Shown one piece after another: positions 1 through 7,670 of a stretch of 19,328 nt of DNA; the first letter of the stretch is position 1, and every line of letters starts with the position of its first letter. A model generated the notes under the pieces. It made no database searches and was not told the origin of the DNA. It saw only the letters and a list, made by a program, of their open reading frames with translations. The stretch is from assembly GCA_003022745.1 (NCBI GenBank), contig PXSU01000126.1, positions 1 through 19,328 of the forward strand, written 5' to 3'. A program made the translations under genes and the position numbers. The DNA is from Halobacteriales archaeon SW_9_67_25 (lineage in GTDB: Archaea; Halobacteriota; Halobacteria; Halobacteriales; Haloarculaceae).

Positions 1-1563
1 CATCTTCTCCATGTACTCTGCGGCATCGGAGCCGACGACGTCGAAGATACCGAAGCCCATGTCGCCGATCATGCCGACGTGGTCGCGCATGTGGAGGTGC
101 TCGCCGAGGATGATGGGCGACCACCACCGCGAGTCCCACTCGTTGGCGCGCAGTAGCCCGTCGAGTTCCTCGTTGTACTTCCGGACGAGGTCCTCGTTCG
201 AGTTGAACCACTGCGGGCGCTCCCAGCCGCCGGCCTCGAAGAAGCGCGCGTCGAGTTCGTCCTGACGATGATAGAAGGCGCTGGTCCGGAGCGGCCGCGA
301 GGACTGCCACTGCTCGACGGGGTGGACGATGCCGTAGATTTTCTTGTAGCCCTCGTGCCCGCGGTTCTCGACGAACTCGCGGGAGGTGCCGTACTGGTGG
401 AAACGGTTGACGTTCGAGGCGTGCAGGTCGATATCGGACCAGCCACGCGTCATCCACTGGGCGACGGCTTCGCCGATGGCAGGGGCCTCCTTGATCCAGA
501 CGGCGGCGATAGACCAGAGACCTTCGACGTCCTGGAGCGGGCCCAAAAGTGGCGCGCCGTCGGGCGTCACCGACAGCAGGCCGTCGATCTCGTGGCGGAT
601 GCCCGCCGCGGGGTCGTCGAGCACGTCCGGCATCAGTTCGAGGGCGTCCTCCATCGACTTCTGGAAGGCGTCCTCGGTCAGGGGCGGCTGCGTCGGCGAA
701 AGGGGCGCCTCGTCGATGGAGGGGACATCGTCGACGTCCCACAGGATGGGGCGGTGCTGGTAGGAGCCGACCTCCATGTCGTTGCCGTGCTGGCGCTCGT
801 ACATCTGGGTGTCCATGTCCCGCACGACGGGGAAAGAAATCTCGCCCTCGTAGTCCTCGAAGAAGTCGATGGGTCCGACGCTAATGAGCTGGTGGACAGC
901 CGGCTTGAGTGGGATGTCCGTCCCGGCCATCTGCGCGATCTTCGGGCTCCACAGCCCCGCAGCGATGGCCACCTCGCCCGCCTCGACGGTACCGCGGTCG
1001 GTCTCGACAGCCTGGATCTCGCCGCCCTCGACGTGCAAATCGAGCACCTCGGTGTTGGGCGAGGTCTCCAGGGCGTCGCCAGCCCGCTCGCGCATGATGT
1101 CGCCCGCGCGCAACGGGTCACAGGTACCGGCGCCCTCGCTGAGGAAGCCACCCTTGATGATGTCCTCGTTGATGTAGGGGACTTTCTCTTTGACCTCCTC
1201 GGGAGTGAGAAGTGTGCCGGATTCGCCCCACGACTTGGCCGACTGCATCCGGCGGTCGAGTTCCGCCATCCGCTCGTCCGTGCGGGCGACCTCGATCCCT
1301 TCGCTGTTCTCGAAGGTGTCCATCTCCTTGTACTGCTCGATGCTCCGGCGCGTCAGGTGGGTCATCTCCTTGGAGTGCTCGACGGGCATCAGGAAGTTCG
1401 ACGCGTGCCCGGTCGATCCACCCGGGTCCGGCAGCGGACCCTTGTCGATCATGAGGATATCGTCCCGCCCCATCTCGGCAAGATGGTACGCGAGGCTGTT
1501 CCCGACTATACCGGCACCGATAATGACCGTGTCCGCACTCGACGGAAAGTCGCTCTGGCTCAT
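1..1563 (-). CDS. Dimethylglycine/sarcosine dehydrogenase-like FAD oxidoreductase with GcvT domain (3' end off window)
   Basis: Only the first 521 residues are visible; the protein continues past the left edge, and relatives are roughly 800-850 residues. An N-terminal Rossmann fold has GAGIVG at 16-21. GSTGHAS places His53 where dimethylglycine dehydrogenases attach FAD covalently. The DAO domain runs to about 370, an FAO_M-type region follows (ending near GGWERPQWF, about 440), and a GcvT-like domain begins with GEHLHMRDHVG. This architecture is that of enzymes oxidising N-methyl groups of dimethylglycine or sarcosine and passing the carbon to tetrahydrofolate as 5,10-methylene-THF. The ATG at 1563 has an AGGAG Shine-Dalgarno site 8 nt upstream. 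It lies 165 nt downstream of the folate synthesis gene on the same strand, which fits a need for THF. The exact substrate cannot be told from sequence; the family assignment is firm. Confidence 0.87.
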   Translation of the reverse strand, partial: MSQSDFPSSADTVIIGAGIVGNSLAYHLAEMGRDDILMIDKGPLPDPGGSTGHASNFLMPVEHSKEMTHLTRRSIEQYKEMDTFENSEGIEVARTDERMAELDRRMQSAKSWGESGTLLTPEEVKEKVPYINEDIIKGGFLSEGAGTCDPLRAGDIMRERAGDALETSPNTEVLDLHVEGGEIQAVETDRGTVEAGEVAIAAGLWSPKIAQMAGTDIPLKPAVHQLISVGPIDFFEDYEGEISFPVVRDMDTQMYERQHGNDMEVGSYQHRPILWDVDDVPSIDEAPLSPTQPPLTEDAFQKSMEDALELMPDVLDDPAAGIRHEIDGLLSVTPDGAPLLGPLQDVEGLWSIAAVWIKEAPAIGEAVAQWMTRGWSDIDLHASNVNRFHQYGTSREFVENRGHEGYKKIYGIVHPVEQWQSSRPLRTSAFYHRQDELDARFFEAGGWERPQWFNSNEDLVRKYNEELDGLLRANEWDSRWWSPIILGEHLHMRDHVGMIGDMGFGIFDVVGSDAAEYMEKM

Positions 1564-1571
1564 CTGTTACT

Positions 1572-1576
1572 CTCCT
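1572..1576 (-). promoter_or_regulatory. Shine-Dalgarno site of the dehydrogenase gene
   Basis: The minus strand reads AGGAG eight bases before the ATG at 1563, complementary to the archaeal 16S 3' end. Most genes in this window look leaderless, so this clear ribosome site marks a leadered transcript and decides the start. A TATA-like TTATTT near 1680-1685 on the minus strand would give a leader of roughly 95 nt. Confidence 0.6.
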
Positions 1577-1728
1577 TTCTGATGTCGAGGCTAGGGTCAC
1601 GATAAATCGTCCGGTTCGAGCGCCTCCACCGCCCGAATCACACCATCGTCCCACAAGAAGTCCATTATTTGATGAGTTGTGAAATAACCGGCCGTCGGCA
1701 CGCGCCGGCACGGACCGGAATCCGGGGT

Positions 1729-4236
1729 TCAGCGGCTGTCGAGGGTCGCACGCACAGTCCGCACGGCGGCGGCGTTGGGTGCGACGTCGTGGACGCGCAC
1801 GAGGTCGACCCCACGGTCGGCCGCGAGCGCGGTCGCCGCGACCGTCGGGGCAGTCCGGTCCTCGCCCGCGACGTCCGCGAACATCGACTTGTTCGAGTGC
1901 CCGACCATCACGGGCGCGCCCAGCGCGCGGAACTCCCGGAGCCGGTCGAGCAACTCGAAGCTCTCGGCCGCCTCCTTCCCGAAGCCCAGTCCGGGGTCGA
2001 CGATCACCTGCGAGCGGTCGATGCCCGCCCGTTCGGCCAGCAGGAGTCGCTCGTTCAGCGCCGCGAGGATGTGGTCGACGACGTCGTCGTACCGGTAGCC
2101 ACGCTCGGGGTCGACCGGGGCGGCGAGGCTGTGCATCACGACCGCCGGCACCCCGCGGTCGGCCACCAGCCGGCGCATCTTCGCGTCGGCCAGCCCCGTC
2201 ACGTCGTTGACGATGTCCGCCCCGGCGTCGAGTGCGGCCGCCGCGACGGCCGGCTTGCGGGTGTCCACGGAGACCATCGCGTCGAGGTCCGCGAGGCGCT
2301 CGACGACCGGCAGGACGCGCTCGCGCTCCGTCTCGACCGGGACGGGGTCGGCGCCCGGCCGCGTCGACTCGCCCCCGACATCGACCACGTCCGCGCCCGC
2401 CGCGACCATCTCCTCGGCCCGCGCGAGGGCGTCTTCGAGGGCCTCGTACCGGCCCCCGTCGTGGAACGAGTCCGGCGTCACGTTCAGGATGCCCATCACC
2501 GCAGTCTTCCGGTTCCAGGGGTAGTCCCCGTCGCTCGTCCCGTTTCCCGCGCCGGCGGCTCCATCCGTACCGCCCTCGTCCCGCCAGGCCGACGGCCCTT
2601 CGGTGTCCGCGCGCAGTGCCCGGCGGATCTGGGCCGCCAGATGCCGGCCCTCGCCCTCGCTGTCTCGCAGTTTCCGGGCGAGACGCCGGTACTGGGCCAG
2701 CGTCCCGGTCAGCACCACCTCGACGTGCTGGTCGGCGGCGGTGATGCCCGAGACGACACACCGGGCGCCGACGGCGAAGGCGACCTCGCGGAGTTCTGCG
2801 GCCATCGCCCGCCGGGCGTGGAGCCGCACTGTCCGGTGGACGCCGCTCGCGGCGTGTTCCCTGCGCTTCCCGGCGGGGACGTTCGACTCGCGCATGAGCG
2901 AGCGGACCTGTCCCTCGGTGGGGGTCCGGACCGCCCGCGGGAGTCGTGTCCAGTGGTCGCGTGCCTCGCCGACGGTGTACAGCGAGCCCGCGACGAGGAC
3001 ACAGTCGTCCTCCGCGGCGTCGGAGAGGGCCCGGTCGAGGGCGCCGAGCACGGCGTCGAGCTGGGAGACATCGGCCCCGGTCTCGCCCTCGAAGACGGTA
3101 GCGAGGGTGTCGGTGTCCTGCGCGCGGTCGACCCCCGGGGCGGCGATGTAGGCGCTGTCGGGGTCGGGGAGTGCGCGTGCCACCGCGACGTGGTCCTTGT
3201 CGTGCATCGCGCCGAAGACCAGCCGCAGGCGGTCGTATTCGTACCGGTCCAGAAGCGTCGCGAGCGTCTCGCAGGCCGCGGGGTTGTGTGCGCCATCGAG
3301 GACGACCAGCGGTGCCCGCTCGACGATCTCGAAGCGGCCGGGCCAGGTAGCGTTCCGGACGCCCGCCGCGATGGTCGCCTCGGAGACATCGGCGACCTGC
3401 CGTGCGAGCGCGGCCGCGATGCCGGCGTTGACCGCCTGGTGCCTGCCCAGCAGGGAGGTCTCGGTCTCGACCGACCAGTCCGGGCCGGCGATGGACACCG
3501 CCGACTCCGTCGCCGATATCATCTCCGTTTCCGTGGCCCGGACGTCGACCTCGGGGGAATCTGCCGTTCCGTCGATCCCCCCGGGACCCGGACCAACCCT
3601 GAGGATGTCGGTCTCCTCGCGGATGGTCGCGAGCGCATCCCCGGTGGCACCGGTCACGAGCGGCCGGTCGGCGGGGGCGACCTGCACCTTGTCGCTGGCG
3701 ATCTCCGCGACGGTCTCGCCCAGCAGGTCGGTGTGTTCGAGGCTGACGGTCGTGACCGCGGCGGCTTCGGGATCGACGACGCTCGTGGCGTCGTACCGGC
3801 CGCCGATACCCACCTCGAGGACCGCGACGTCGACGTCCTCGCGGTCGAAGTGCCACAGCGCCATGGCGGTGGCCACCTCGAAGAAGGTGGGCGCCGACCC
3901 CTCGACGGACCGCTCGACGACGAAGGGCCAGGCCGCCTCGACGAACGCGACGATTTGGTGTTTCGGGATGGGTCGACCGCAGACGCGCACGCGGTCCCGG
4001 ACATCGTTGAGGTCCGGGGAGGTGTACAGCCCGACGTCGAGGCCGGCCTCGGTCAGGACCCGTTCGAGGACGCGGGCGGTACTCCCCTTGCCGTTCGAGC
4101 CAGCAATCTGGACCGCCGAGAGGTCCCCGTACGGGACGTCCAGAAACGACAGCAACGAGGCCGTCGTCTCGGTCCCGAGTTTGGGGCGGACGCGCCGCAG
4201 ACCCTCCAGCGTGTTGACCGCCTCGTGGTACTCCAT
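1729..4236 (-). CDS. folCP: Bifunctional FolC-linker-FolP folate synthesis protein
   Basis: This 835-residue fusion makes folate. Residues 1-430 are FolC (dihydrofolate/folylpolyglutamate synthase), with the P-loop GSNGKGST at 46-53 and the FolC signature EVGIGGRYDATSVV. Residues about 577-835 are FolP (dihydropteroate synthase), with MGILNVTPDSF from 581, the sulfonamide-site loop GESTRPGADP and the VGHSNKS motif. The 431-576 linker is itself domain-like. In Halobacterium and Haloarcula the homologous fusion is reported to complement loss of dihydrofolate reductase (Levin et al. 2004), with the activity assigned to this linker and to a homologous segment of the Helicobacter DHPS, a flavoprotein. 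The linker here may therefore reduce dihydrofolate (inference). The start at 4236 is chosen because a TATA-like box lies 22-30 nt upstream, fitting a leaderless message; an in-frame ATG at 4245 is the alternative. Confidence 0.93.
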   Translation of the reverse strand: MEYHEAVNTLEGLRRVRPKLGTETTASLLSFLDVPYGDLSAVQIAGSNGKGSTARVLERVLTEAGLDVGLYTSPDLNDVRDRVRVCGRPIPKHQIVAFVEAAWPFVVERSVEGSAPTFFEVATAMALWHFDREDVDVAVLEVGIGGRYDATSVVDPEAAAVTTVSLEHTDLLGETVAEIASDKVQVAPADRPLVTGATGDALATIREETDILRVGPGPGGIDGTADSPEVDVRATETEMISATESAVSIAGPDWSVETETSLLGRHQAVNAGIAAALARQVADVSEATIAAGVRNATWPGRFEIVERAPLVVLDGAHNPAACETLATLLDRYEYDRLRLVFGAMHDKDHVAVARALPDPDSAYIAAPGVDRAQDTDTLATVFEGETGADVSQLDAVLGALDRALSDAAEDDCVLVAGSLYTVGEARDHWTRLPRAVRTPTEGQVRSLMRESNVPAGKRREHAASGVHRTVRLHARRAMAAELREVAFAVGARCVVSGITAADQHVEVVLTGTLAQYRRLARKLRDSEGEGRHLAAQIRRALRADTEGPSAWRDEGGTDGAAGAGNGTSDGDYPWNRKTAVMGILNVTPDSFHDGGRYEALEDALARAEEMVAAGADVVDVGGESTRPGADPVPVETERERVLPVVERLADLDAMVSVDTRKPAVAAAALDAGADIVNDVTGLADAKMRRLVADRGVPAVVMHSLAAPVDPERGYRYDDVVDHILAALNERLLLAERAGIDRSQVIVDPGLGFGKEAAESFELLDRLREFRALGAPVMVGHSNKSMFADVAGEDRTAPTVAATALAADRGVDLVRVHDVAPNAAAVRTVRATLDSR

Positions 4237-4257
4237 ACCACCCATCCCGGCCGGAGC

Positions 4258-4266
4258 TATTTGAAA
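4258..4266 (-). promoter_or_regulatory. TATA-like box for folCP
   Basis: The minus strand reads TTTCAAATA, centred about 27 nt upstream of the ATG at 4236. This is the spacing expected between an archaeal TATA box and the transcription start, so the transcript is probably leaderless. The promoter is divergent from that of the MttB-family gene. Confidence 0.5.
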
Positions 4267-4363
4267 ACCACCGGGACGAGGTCGCGGTCGAAGTGAATTA
4301 CAACCAATCATTTCCCAGATACGACGAGCGCGAGCGGCGGTCCGCGTAGCCCATCTGAAACCC

Positions 4364-4368
4364 TTATG
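4364..4368 (+). promoter_or_regulatory. TATA-like box for the MttB-family gene
   Basis: TTATG is centred 27 nt before the GTG at 4393, with an A/C-rich stretch in front that could serve as the BRE. The spacing supports a leaderless GTG start. Confidence 0.45.
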
Positions 4369-4392
4369 AGGTGACTGACACTACCGGGCGGC

Positions 4393-5832
4393 GTGAACAA
4401 ACCCGCCGGGACGACGGACATCGCCCCGCTCGAACGGCTGGACGAGCGGGGGCTGGAAGCCATCCACGAGGCGTCGATGCACATCGTCGCTGACCTCGGG
4501 ATCCAGCTCGACCACGAGCGTGCGCGGGCCGTGTTCCGTGCCTGCGGCGCGGAGGTCGACGACGACGACGTCGTTACGGTCCCGAGAGAGGTCATCAAGG
4601 AGAGCCTCGCAGCCGCACCCTCGGAGTTCGTCCTCCACGCCCGCAACCCGGAGAAGGACCTCCCGGTCGGCGGGGACGCCGGTCCGGTGCGTGCGCCCGG
4701 GTACGGGCCACCGTACGTCCACACGCTGGGGGAGGGCCGGCGCCGCTCCCGGCTCTCTGACTACGAGACGCTGACCAAACTCGCCCACGTCGAGGACGTC
4801 ATCAACTGCACGGGCTACAGCGTCTGTGAACCGGTCGACGTCGACGGCCGCGAGAAACACTTCGCGATGCTCAAACGCTCGCTCGCGCTGTCGGACCAGC
4901 CGGTCATGGCGACCGCCCGCGGGGGGACCCGCGCCAGGGAGTGTCTCGACATGGTCGGCATCGCCGTCGACGACCGCGACCTCGGGAAGCCCTACGTCGC
5001 GGGGCTGGTCAACACCGTCCCGCCCAGACGGATCGACGCCGAGATGCTCGCCGGGCTGATGGCCTTCGCAGAGGCCGGCCAGCCACTGCTGGTCTCCTCG
5101 TTCACGATGGCCGGCGCGTCGGGCCCGGAGACGCTGCCCGCCTCCATCGCACAGGCCAACGCAGAGACACTCGTCGGCATCGCGCTCGCCCAGCAGATAA
5201 ACCCCGGGACGCCGATCGTCTACGGCGTCCCGACCTCGAACATCGACACGCGCTATGGCTCGCTGTCGATCGGCAGCCCCGAGTCGGCGCTGGTCGTCAC
5301 CGTCGCCGCCCAGCTGGGTCGTTACTACGGCGTGCCGACGCGTGCGGGGGGCGGCCTGACCGACGCCAAGGGGCTGGACTACCAGAGCGGGTTCGAGTCG
5401 ATGCTCGTCCAGGCGGTCACCGACATGGCGGGGGTCGACTACGTGCTCCACGCCGCCGGCATCCTCGGGTCATACGAGACTGTCTCGCCCGAGAAGTTCG
5501 TCCTCGACTGCGAGGCACTGCGGTACCTCGACCGGTTTCGCCGGGGCTTTAGCCTCGACCCCGACCGCCTGCAACTGGAGCGGATCGCAGAGGTCGAACC
5601 CGCCGGGCACTTCCTCGACGCGGCCCTCGAAGAGGGGGAGTTTTTCAACCCCTCGGTCATCGACAAACGCTCCCACAGCGACTGGGCGGCAAACGGCCGG
5701 AAATCGACGATGGAACGGGCCCGGGACCGCGTCGAGAGACAACTCGACGCCTACGAGCGACCGCGCCTCGACCCCGACGTCGAGCGGGACCTCGAGGCGT
5801 ACGTCGCGGCCTGCGGCCGGGCCGTCGAGTGA
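4393..5832 (+). CDS. MttB-family (non-pyrrolysine) methylamine/betaine methyltransferase
   Basis: This 479-residue protein matches the trimethylamine methyltransferase superfamily along its whole length. Landmarks are the LHARNP segment, GYGPPYVH, the AEAGQPLLVSSFTMAGASGP stretch, QINPGTPIVYG, the GSLSIGSPE segment, GGLTDAKGLD and YVLHAAGIL. Methanogen MttB uses pyrrolysine at an in-frame UAG; this gene has none, so it belongs with the non-Pyl branch. Characterised members of that branch (for example MtgB of Desulfitobacterium) demethylate glycine betaine or other quaternary amines and pass the methyl group to a corrinoid protein. No corrinoid protein gene is visible here. The GTG start is favoured by a TATA-like box 27 nt upstream. 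The gene diverges from folCP and precedes formate-THF ligase, which suggests a role in feeding methyl groups into the folate pool. The family is certain; the substrate is inferred. Confidence 0.88.
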   Translation: MNKPAGTTDIAPLERLDERGLEAIHEASMHIVADLGIQLDHERARAVFRACGAEVDDDDVVTVPREVIKESLAAAPSEFVLHARNPEKDLPVGGDAGPVRAPGYGPPYVHTLGEGRRRSRLSDYETLTKLAHVEDVINCTGYSVCEPVDVDGREKHFAMLKRSLALSDQPVMATARGGTRARECLDMVGIAVDDRDLGKPYVAGLVNTVPPRRIDAEMLAGLMAFAEAGQPLLVSSFTMAGASGPETLPASIAQANAETLVGIALAQQINPGTPIVYGVPTSNIDTRYGSLSIGSPESALVVTVAAQLGRYYGVPTRAGGGLTDAKGLDYQSGFESMLVQAVTDMAGVDYVLHAAGILGSYETVSPEKFVLDCEALRYLDRFRRGFSLDPDRLQLERIAEVEPAGHFLDAALEEGEFFNPSVIDKRSHSDWAANGRKSTMERARDRVERQLDAYERPRLDPDVERDLEAYVAACGRAVE

Positions 5833-5902
5833 GAAATCGTCTTGATCGTACTGGTAGACCCTCCGTCGGCACTACCGATCAAGCGGGTGGTCCGAAACAC
5901 GT

Positions 5903-5908
5903 CATATC
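5903..5908 (+). promoter_or_regulatory. TATA-like box for formate-THF ligase
   Basis: CATATC sits about 27 nt before the putative TTG start at 5933. Together with the 100-nt gap after the methyltransferase stop, it suggests this gene has its own leaderless promoter. Confidence 0.35.
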
Positions 5909-5932
5909 GGCTCCCCTACTGAAACGCCAACA

Positions 5933-7633
5933 TTGATTACCGCATCGGGGGTACGAGATCGCACAGTCCGTAGAGAAAGAGCATATCGCCGACGTCGTCG
6001 AACCACTCGGCCTCGGGACCGGGGATCTGGAGCTGTACGGGGAACACAAGGCGAAGGTGAAACTCGACGCCATCGAGCGCGTCCAGGAGGAGCAGGACGC
6101 GAACGCCAACCTCGTCCTCGTGACGGGAATGACCCCGACACCGCTGGGCGAGGGGAAGACGGTCACGACCGTGGGGCTGGGCCAGGCATTCAACCGGATC
6201 GGCGAGGACGCCCTCATCGCCATCCGGGAGCCGTCGCTGGGGCCGGTCTTCGGCGTGAAGGGCGGGGCCGCCGGCGGGGGCCACTCCCAGGTCCTCCCGA
6301 TGGAGGACATCAACCTCCACTTCACCGGCGACCTCCACGCGCTGACCGCGGCGCACAACCTCATCTCGACGATGCTGGACAACCACGTCCACCAGCACAA
6401 CGACCTCACCTCGAAATCGCGGTCAACTGGGTCAACTGGCCCCGCGCAATCGACATGAACGACCGCGTGCTCCGGGAGACGGTCATCGGGCTGGGCGGCG
6501 ACGTCACCGGCGTCCCCCGCGAGGACGGGTTCATCCTCACCGCCGCCTCCGAACTGATGGCCGTGCTCTGTCTCGCCGACGGCATCCAGGACCTCAAGGA
6601 GCGGGTCGCGCGCATCATCGTCGCCTACGACCGCGACGGCAAGCCCGTCACCGTCGACGACATCGACGCGACTGGCGCGGTGACGATCCTCCTGCGGGAC
6701 GCCCTCAAGCCGAACGTCGTCCAGACCATCGAGGGGACGCCCGCCTTTGTCCACGGCGGCCCCTTCGCCAACATCGCCCACGGGACCAACTCGCTGATGG
6801 CCGACGACGTGGCCGCCCACCTCTCGGATTACCTCATCACCGAGGCCGGCTTCGGGTCGGACCTGGGTGCCGAGAAATTCATGAACATCGTCTGCCGGCT
6901 GGGCGACATCGAACCCGACGCCGTCACCATCGTCGCCTCCGTCCGGGCCCTGAAGTACCACGGCAAGGACATGTGGCCGGCAGACGTCGACGCCCTCGAG
7001 GAAGAGGACGTCGCGGCCGTCCGGGGTGGCTTCGAGAACCTCGACAGGCACGTCCGGAACCTCCAGCAGTTCGGCGTGCCCGTCGTGGTGGCGATCAACC
7101 GCTTCCCGAGCGACACCGACGCCGAGATAGCGGCCGTCCTCGAGCACTGCGAGGAGGAACTGGGCGTGCGGGCAGCCGAGTCGAACGTCTTTAGCGACGG
7201 CGGCGAGGGCGGGATGGACCTCGCGGAGAAGGTGTCGGCGGCCGCCGAGGCCGACTCGACCTTCGAGTACCTCTACCCGGACGACGCCCCGATCAAGGAG
7301 AAAATCGAGACGGTCGCCACCGAAATCTACGGCGCCGAGCGCGTCGAGTACTACGGCGACGCCGAGCGCGACATCGAGCGGCTCACCGACCTCGGGTTCG
7401 ACGACGTCCCGATCTGCATGTCCAAGACCTTCCACTCGCTTTCGGACGATCCGTCGCTGAAGGGCGCGCCCGAGGGCTGGACGCTGGAGGTCAAGGAGGT
7501 CTACCCGTCCGCGGGGGCGGGCTTCCTGGTCGTCCTCACCGGCGACGTCCTCACGCTGCCCGGCCTGCCCGAGACGCCCGCAGCCGCCGAGATGGACATC
7601 GACTCCGACGGCACCATCTCGGGACTGTTCTGA
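5933..7633 (+). pseudogene. fhs: Formate-tetrahydrofolate ligase, disrupted by two compensating frameshifts
   Basis: The enzyme makes 10-formyl-THF from formate, ATP and THF. Homology lies in two frames. From 5952 to about 6407 one frame encodes [11 protein letters not shown], the ATP loop TPLGEGKT and the signature [11 protein letters not shown]. From about 6410 to 7633 another encodes [20 protein letters not shown] and VASVRALKYHG. Adding one G between 6407 and 6408 would give Asp-Leu-Asp-Leu-Glu and join the frames exactly. At the 5' end no ATG, GTG or TTG precedes the homologous N-terminus in its frame (TGA at 5934-5936); removing one base from the GGGGG run at 5947-5951 would connect it to a TTG at 5933. 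The two shifts cancel, so the downstream frame stays open for 566 codons, but its first 160 residues are nonsense. The reconstructed length fits the family (about 560). The lesions may be sequencing errors or real. Confidence 0.85.
6422..6439 (+). repeat. Perfect 9-bp tandem duplication within the ligase gene
   Basis: GTCAACTGG occurs twice in direct succession, adding a second Val-Asn-Trp before PRAIDMND. It starts 15 nt after the inferred single-base deletion at 6407. The two together make this a small hotspot of sequence change. Confidence 0.8.
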
Positions 7634-7646
7634 CCCGGGGACCGAA

Positions 7647-7663
7647 CTCGGCGTTACGCCGGG
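7647..7663. terminator. Small hairpin between convergent genes
   Basis: A 7-bp stem (one G-T pair) with a TTA loop lies in the 37-nt gap between the ligase stop and the stop of the opposing BCCT gene. No T-run follows on either strand, so a terminator role is only suggested by position. Confidence 0.25.
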
Positions 7664-7670
7664 GAGGACG

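Noticed and set aside
268..1605. 445-codon plus-strand frame opposite the dehydrogenase gene
   Set aside because: It is codon-aligned antisense to the flavoprotein, whose FAD and GcvT motifs are clear.
1118..4296. Very long open frames overlapping folCP (a 912-codon minus-strand frame and an 875-codon plus-strand frame)
   Set aside because: They are Arg/Gly/Pro-rich shadows typical of GC-rich haloarchaeal genes, while the FolC-FolP frame carries all the family motifs.
4393..5832. Pyrrolysine-encoding MttB
   Set aside because: No in-frame TAG occurs in the gene, and no Pyl genes are seen.
5933..6420. Programmed frameshifting in formate-THF ligase
   Set aside because: Two opposite shifts would be needed, the second site has no slippery heptamer, and an upstream start is missing. 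Indels are simpler.
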